A stretch of 10,280 nucleotides of DNA from JBDTNL01 sp039933785 (GTDB lineage Bacteria; Acidobacteriota; Thermoanaerobaculia; Multivoradales; JAGPDF01), in NCBI GenBank assembly GCA_039933785.1, contig JBDTNL010000103.1, positions 1-10,280 on the forward strand, given 5' to 3'. Below, piece by piece: positions 7,017-10,280 of this stretch. The position numbers and the translations under genes were made by a program. A model generated the notes under the pieces. It was not told the DNA's origin. It did not search any database and saw nothing but the letters and a program-made list of their open reading frames with translations. Position 1 is the stretch's first letter, and every line of letters begins with the position of its first letter.

Positions 7017-7505
7017 ATGAAGAAAAAATCTGCGGCACGCCAACAACACTCCAAGATCGAAGTCTCACGCGAGGAGCTCATCGAACTGCTGAACGAGGAT
7101 CTGGCCCGCGAGTACCAGGCGATCATCGCCTACGTCGTGTACTCGCAAGTACTCAAGGGAGCCGCCTACATGGCCATCGCCCGCGAGCTCGAAGTGCACG
7201 CCGGTGAAGAGTTGCAGCACGCGATCGAAATCGCCAAGCAAGTCGACTACCTCGGCGGCACACCGGTGGTGACGGCGAAGACCGTGAAGCTCTCGAAGAA
7301 GCCCGAAGCCCTGTTGCGCTTTGACCTCGAGAACGAGAGCGAAACGATCAAGAACTATCGCACCCGCGTGCTCCAGGCCGAGGCGCTCGGCGAATACGCC
7401 ATGGCCGAGAACATTCGCGAGATCCTGATGCAGGAGCAGGAGCACCTGATCGATCTGGCGACGGCGCTAGGCGAAGACGTCCCCGACCTTTCGCAGCGCC
7501 AGTGA
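7017..7505 (+). CDS. Bacterioferritin-like diiron protein (non-haem)
   Basis: 162 residues, a four-helix ferritin-like protein. Ferroxidase ligands match the bacterioferritin pattern: E32, E65-x-x-H68, E107 and E140-x-x-H143. The E32-E65 and E107-E140 intervals are both 33 residues, as in E. coli Bfr (18/51 and 94/127). It should oxidise Fe(II) with oxygen or peroxide and store or detoxify iron in the cytoplasm. The Met that binds haem in Bfr directly after the second Glu is L66 here, so haem binding by that site is not expected. A basic N-terminal extension (MKKK, about 14 residues) precedes helix A and might contact DNA or acid surfaces. It follows ligA by 58 bp and could be co-transcribed. 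Start ATG at 7017; a CTG at 6999 better spaced from GGAGG is the alternative. It could be a rubrerythrin- or Dps-class relative, but ligand spacing favours Bfr-like. Confidence 0.88.
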   Translation: MKKKSAARQQHSKIEVSREELIELLNEDLAREYQAIIAYVVYSQVLKGAAYMAIARELEVHAGEELQHAIEIAKQVDYLGGTPVVTAKTVKLSKKPEALLRFDLENESETIKNYRTRVLQAEALGEYAMAENIREILMQEQEHLIDLATALGEDVPDLSQRQ

Positions 7506-7512
7506 CGCACGG

Positions 7513-7529
7513 GCCGGTCCTCAGCCGGC
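7513..7529. terminator. Possible bidirectional hairpin between convergent genes
   Basis: GCCGG and CCGGC form a perfect 5-bp stem with a 7-nt loop, located across the junction of the ferritin-like gene (stop at 7505) and the convergent DUF4287 gene (stop at 7521-7523). No T-tract follows on either strand, so termination activity is uncertain. Confidence 0.25.
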
Positions 7530-8081
7530 ACCCTCGTACGCGGCTCTGATCCACTCGACGAGTTGGCGATCCACCTCGTCGACGTGGGTCAGCTTGATTT
7601 TGTGTTGACACATGCCGCCCGCAGGCTGGGCCACCAGGCGGTCCGTGCCCGGCAGACCCTTGATATTGAGGCCGACCTCGACGCGAGTATTCGTAGCCGG
7701 GCCGAGCATGGCGAACTGCTTCTTTCGGCGCAGACTGAGGTAGCCCTTCTTCGGCGCGATTTCGAAGGCGCCGAAGGCCTGGATCGCCCGCATCACCTTG
7801 TCGTGAATGGGCTTGAGGTGCGCCTTGGGACCGGCATAGAGAGCAGCCTCCACGTCGTCCGTGCTGACTCCGGCGGCCTGGCTCTCGCCATCCGAGCCCT
7901 TCAGGAGATGGACCAGGACGTTGGCGTCTCCGTGGCCGAGTCCCAGCTCCTGCTTGAAGAAGTCCCGCAGCTCGCCGTGCTTGACCAACCCGCTCCGGTC
8001 GGCCAGCTTGCCCATTGCCACCAAGGTCTTGCCGGTTTTCGCTTCGATCGCTGCTCTTCGTTTCGCCAGGACGTCGCTCAT
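7521..8081 (-). CDS. DUF4287-DUF5655 domain protein
   Basis: 186 residues. The N-terminal segment (about 1-60) has the DUF4287 look: IEAKTGKTL, then SGLVKHGELRDFFKQ and LGLGHGDAN at 47-54. The C-terminal segment (about 78-183) matches DUF5655: LYAGPKAHLKPIHDKV (81-96), EIAPKKGYLSLRRKKQFAML (107-126), a VEVGLNIKG strand and GGMCQHKIKLTHVDEVD. DUF5655 is a presumed nucleic-acid or ligand-binding fold and the function of this architecture is unknown to me; it is soluble and has no signal peptide. Start ATG at 8081 is supported by GGAAAGGG (8095-8088) 6 nt upstream. The open frame extends further upstream, but that is antisense to polX and not coding. Divergent from polX with 69 bp between starts, so they may share a control region; convergent with the ferritin-like gene. 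Confidence 0.9.
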   Translation of the reverse strand: MSDVLAKRRAAIEAKTGKTLVAMGKLADRSGLVKHGELRDFFKQELGLGHGDANVLVHLLKGSDGESQAAGVSTDDVEAALYAGPKAHLKPIHDKVMRAIQAFGAFEIAPKKGYLSLRRKKQFAMLGPATNTRVEVGLNIKGLPGTDRLVAQPAGGMCQHKIKLTHVDEVDRQLVEWIRAAYEGAG

Positions 8082-8130
8082 GGAGTGCCCTTTCCGGATT
8101 CCCACTTCTGTCTTTAGCCCGAGCCGGCCC

Positions 8131-8140
8131 GGGGAGTAGG
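8131..8140 (+). promoter_or_regulatory. Ribosome-binding region of polX
   Basis: The purine-rich block GGGGAGTAGG ends 10 nt before ATG 8151; its GGAG (8133-8136) is 5 nt from an in-frame TTG at 8142. SD spacing alone favours TTG, but family N-termini (MEN-x-x-IAR...) favour the ATG. Confidence 0.4.
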
Positions 8141-8150
8141 CTTGCGCCCG

Positions 8151-9968
8151 ATGGAAAACACCGACATCGCACGCACGCTGGCAACGGTCGCCGATCTGCT
8201 CGAGATCCAGGGCGCGAACCCCTTCCGTATTCGCGCCTATCGCAATGCCGTTCACACCATTCAGGACGAGACCTCGGCGCTCGCGGCGCGAGTCGAGAAA
8301 GGCGAGAAGCTCACCGACCTTCCTGGGATCGGCAAGGACATCTCCGGTCAGATCGTCGAGATGGTGACGACCGGCAAGAGCTCCCTCTTGGCAGAGCTCG
8401 GCGCGGAGATTCCGCTGTCGATCATCGAGATCACGCGCATTCCCGGGCTGGGGCCGAAGAAGGCCAAGAAGCTCTGGCAGGAGCTCGGAGTGACCTCCGC
8501 CACCGAGCTGGAAGTGGCGGTACGGGCCGGCAGGCTCGAGACCGTGGAGGGGTTCGGTGAGAAGAGCGCGCAAAAGATCCTCGAGGCGCTCGAGAGCCGC
8601 GCGCGAGTGACGGCCCGGATGCCGCTCGGCCAGGTCGAGCGTGCAATCGAGCCCTTGCTCGAGTACCTCAAGGAGGCTCCGGGCATCGACCGTCTCGAGG
8701 TCGCGGGCAGCTATCGCCGGCGCAAGGAGACGATCGGCGACGTCGATCTGCTGGCGGTCGCGAAGGACGCCGCGGCGGTCGCCGTCATCGAGCACTTCGC
8801 ACGCTACCGCGGTTTCGAGCGCATCGAGGCCAAGGGCGACACCAAGTGCACCGCGATCCTGGCGAGCGGCCTGCAAGTCGATCTGCGCGTCGTTCCGCGG
8901 AACAGCTTCGGGGCAGCGCTGGTGTACTTCACCGGTTCCAAGGAACACAACATCGCGCTGCGCAAGCTGGCGGTGGCCAAGGGTCTGCGCATGAACGAGT
9001 GGGGCGTCTTCAAGAGCCCGCGAAAGCGCGGTAAAGAGGTGTCAGAGGGTGCCGAGGCACCTGACGCGGCCGAGGCATCGGAGCCGAGGGACCCCTGGGA
9101 AGGCGAGTGGCTGGCCGGCCGCGAAGAAAAAGACGTGTACGCGACCGTTGGCCTGCGATCCGTGCCTCCAGAGCTACGCGAAGACCGCGGAGAGATCGAG
9201 GCCTTCGCCGGTACCGAACGCCTTCCCCGTCTGATCGAGATCGAGAACATGCGCGGCGATCTCCAGATGCATTCGACCTGGTCGGACGGCGCCACACCCC
9301 TCGAGACCATGCTCGAAGCCTGCGCCGCCCGCGGCTACGAATACTTCGCGATCACCGACCACAGCCAGGCCCTGGCGATGGTGCGCGGCCTTTCGCCCGA
9401 GCGCCTGAAACAGCAGTGGAAGGAGATCGCCAAGCTCGAACGCAAGCACTCCGAGATCCGTCTGCTCAAGAGCATGGAAGTGGACATCCTGGCCGACGGT
9501 ACGCTCGACCTGCCGGACGAGCTGCTCTTCGAGCTCGACCTCGTGCTGGTCTCGATTCACTCACGCTTCGACCTGCCCGCGGCAGAGCAGACGGCGCGCA
9601 TTCTTCGCGCCATCCGTCACCCGGCGGTGCATATCCTGGCCCATCCGACCGGCCGGCGCCTGGGCAAGCGTGAGTCCATGCGCTTCGATGTCGACGCGGT
9701 GCTCCGCGAGGCGGCGAGTCTGGGCGTCGCGGTCGAGCAGAATGCGAATCCCGGACGCCTCGACCTCAACGATGTCCACCTCATGCGGGCCCGCGAGCTG
9801 GGGTGCAAGATCGTCATCAGCACGGATGCCCATGCGCCGGCGGAGCTCGACTTCATGCACTACGGTATCGAGCAGGCGCGGCGAGCTTGGCTCGAGGCCG
9901 GAGACGTGCTCAACACCTATCCCTTGGCGAAGTTCCTGCGCGCACTGAGACCGAGGCCCCGCGGGTAG
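8151..9968 (+). CDS. polX: DNA polymerase/3'-5' exonuclease PolX (family X) with PHP domain
   Basis: 605 residues. Fills short gaps in base-excision or end-joining repair; the PHP domain gives Mn-dependent 3'-5' exonuclease and end-processing activity. Order: 8-kDa-like domain with helix-hairpin-helix PGIGKD (58-63), second HhH PGLGPKKAKKL (98-108) and a third VEGFGEKSA (132-140); palm with GSY (186-188) and metal-binding D197, D199 and D244; then PHP motifs DLQMHSTWSDG (370-380), TDHS (402-405), E443, SIH (H470), AHP (H498) and STDAHA (D559, H561). All three polymerase carboxylates are present. The first PHP position is Q372, not His, which I recall from other PolX such as Thermus. Between palm and PHP linker lies an acidic, Ala-rich stretch (about 291-320) that looks like an insert. 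TTG at 8142 would add three residues. Confidence 0.96.
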   Translation: MENTDIARTLATVADLLEIQGANPFRIRAYRNAVHTIQDETSALAARVEKGEKLTDLPGIGKDISGQIVEMVTTGKSSLLAELGAEIPLSIIEITRIPGLGPKKAKKLWQELGVTSATELEVAVRAGRLETVEGFGEKSAQKILEALESRARVTARMPLGQVERAIEPLLEYLKEAPGIDRLEVAGSYRRRKETIGDVDLLAVAKDAAAVAVIEHFARYRGFERIEAKGDTKCTAILASGLQVDLRVVPRNSFGAALVYFTGSKEHNIALRKLAVAKGLRMNEWGVFKSPRKRGKEVSEGAEAPDAAEASEPRDPWEGEWLAGREEKDVYATVGLRSVPPELREDRGEIEAFAGTERLPRLIEIENMRGDLQMHSTWSDGATPLETMLEACAARGYEYFAITDHSQALAMVRGLSPERLKQQWKEIAKLERKHSEIRLLKSMEVDILADGTLDLPDELLFELDLVLVSIHSRFDLPAAEQTARILRAIRHPAVHILAHPTGRRLGKRESMRFDVDAVLREAASLGVAVEQNANPGRLDLNDVHLMRARELGCKIVISTDAHAPAELDFMHYGIEQARRAWLEAGDVLNTYPLAKFLRALRPRPRG

Positions 9969-9976
9969 GTAGGGTG

Positions 9977-9988
9977 GGCCGCGCGGCC
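9977..9988. terminator. GC-rich palindrome just after polX
   Basis: GGCCGCGCGGCC is a perfect 12-bp palindrome 8 bp past the polX stop; with flanking bases (9974-9990, GTGG/CCAC) it can fold as a 6-bp stem with one bulged G and a GCGC loop. There is no clear T-tract, so it is only a candidate terminator. Confidence 0.35.
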
Positions 9989-10010
9989 ACAGACTCTTGG
10001 ATGAGGCCAC

Positions 10011-10280
10011 TCAGAGGAGCAGCATGAGCTTCGCTCGGGGCGCGGCAAAAGACGGGCCGAAGGCGATCGGATCGGCCGCGCGCCATTCACGCTGCTCGCT
10101 GTCGATCGAGAAGCTCTCGAGGAGGCTAGAGTTCGTACGGTGCCGTACTGCTACTAGCGAGCATCGACAGCAGTTGCAGCTGAACTTCGCTCGCAGTCGT
10201 CCGGCGCTGCGTCGATTCTCGCTCGCCGCCCTGGATTGCCCGTGCTCTACATCTCGGGCTACACCCAGGAGGAGATGCTC
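10011..10280 (-). CDS. Possible C-terminal end of an unidentified protein (partial, uncertain)
   Basis: On the minus strand the frame ending in TGA at 10013-10011 stays open to the window edge. Its last ~35 residues (…SLLESFSIDSEQREW, then RAADPIAFGPSFAAPRAKLM and LLL) have the composition of a normal protein, unlike the Arg/Ser-rich translation of the opposite strand. The part beyond about 10130 reads like antisense of other coding DNA (Cys/Arg-rich) and may not belong. If real, it would converge on polX with 42 bp between stops. I do not recognise the family. Confidence 0.3.
   Translation of the reverse strand, partial: EHLLLGVARDVEHGQSRAASENRRSAGRLRAKFSCNCCRCSLVAVRHRTNSSLLESFSIDSEQREWRAADPIAFGPSFAAPRAKLMLLL
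10098..10171. repeat. Nested inverted repeats, possible branched RNA or DNA structure
   Basis: Outer arms GCTGTCGAT (10098-10106) and ATCGACAGC (10163-10171) are 9-bp perfect complements. Inside lie hairpin TCGAGA-AGC-TCTCGA (10106-10120, sharing one base with the outer arm), arms GCTAG (10125-10129) and CTAGC (10154-10158), and within those GTACGG-TG-CCGTAC (10135-10148). The set can fold as a three-way junction. Function unknown; could be chance. Confidence 0.35.
10206..10280 (+). pseudogene. Fragment of a response-regulator receiver domain
   Basis: Frame on codons 10239-10280 encodes PVLYISGYTQEEML, preceded in the same frame by AASILARRPGL. This is the alpha3-beta4-alpha4 region of a receiver domain, of the type attached to hybrid histidine kinases, where the conserved Ser/Thr of SGYT follows beta-strand 4. 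The domain continues beyond the window. The upstream part is missing: no phosphoacceptor Asp or MPGMSG motif precedes it, the frame meets a TAG at 10155-10157, and there is no ATG. So either it is a truncated remnant, or a frameshift or junction separates it from its N-terminus. Confidence 0.5.

Larger units (their letters stand above)
9969..10280. other. Right-end stretch without a confident intact gene
   Basis: 312 bases after polX. They hold the post-polX palindrome, the end of a possible minus-strand gene, the nested inverted repeats and the receiver fragment at the edge. A plus-strand frame opens at ATG 10024 after AGAGGAG (10013-10019) and runs to the edge, but its product is Arg/Ser-rich with no recognisable motif and it lies out of frame with the receiver motif, so I do not call it a gene. 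Confidence 0.5.

Noticed and set aside
6992..7207. 71-codon frame starting at ATG 6992
   Set aside because: Only one base after GGAGG and overlapping the ferritin-like gene out of frame; Arg/Gly-rich with no motif.
8082..8948. Extension of the DUF4287 frame upstream of 8081
   Set aside because: Antisense to polX, while family N-termini and the SD both point to ATG 8081.
9561..10010. 149-codon minus-strand frame opposite the end of polX
   Set aside because: Antisense to the PHP motifs of PolX; composition typical of a shadow frame.
1..10280. CRISPR array, tRNA, rRNA, insertion sequence or prophage genes
   Set aside because: No regularly spaced direct repeats, no tRNA or rRNA sequence recognised, no transposase, integrase or phage motifs in any frame.

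Overview
This window is high-GC, densely coding bacterial DNA, probably from a Gram-negative organism: it has a lipobox lipoprotein, an inner-membrane ABC permease and a response-regulator motif of the 'LPVLYISGYT' type. That receiver wording and the gene content would fit Myxococcota, Acidobacteriota or a similar soil or sediment lineage, but nothing here fixes the taxon. Almost all of it is chromosomal housekeeping or transport DNA. There is no CRISPR array, tRNA, rRNA or insertion sequence.

Layout, left to right. (1) 19-674, plus strand: a small two-gene module, a minimal nucleotidyltransferase overlapping by 4 bp a 64-residue protein made of a duplicated helix-like motif. (2) 671-4859, minus strand: a three-gene operon read right to left, namely a double-length (duplicated) ABC permease, a nitrate/sulfonate-type ATPase with an AAA-associated C-terminal domain, and an unknown lipoprotein. 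The genes are 5 bp apart and 1 bp overlapping respectively. No conventional substrate-binding protein is present. The module and the operon converge on a single CTAG tetranucleotide that supplies both stop codons. (3) 4860-4939: an 80-bp divergent promoter region with a promoter that would make ligA leaderless and, facing the other way, an 11-bp-period direct repeat shaped like a PHO box. (4) 4940-6958 ligA (NAD-dependent DNA ligase) and 7017-7505, a bacterioferritin-like diiron protein, plus strand. (5) 7521-8081, minus strand: a DUF4287-DUF5655 protein, divergent from (6) 8151-9968 polX, a family X DNA polymerase with a PHP nuclease domain and an acidic low-complexity insert. (7) 9969-10280: no confident intact gene; it holds a GC-rich hairpin after polX, a possible C-terminal coding end on the minus strand, nested inverted repeats, and the fragment of a receiver domain at the right edge.

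Working together: LigA and PolX could gap-fill and seal DNA breaks, and the ferritin-like protein would limit iron-driven oxidative damage, so region 4-6 reads as a loose DNA-maintenance neighbourhood, although the genes are on different strands and are not one operon. The ABC operon is probably an anion importer; the PHO-like box suggests, as inference only, control by phosphate supply. The least described elements are the nucleotidyltransferase/duplicated-motif pair and the lipoprotein translationally coupled to the ABC ATPase.
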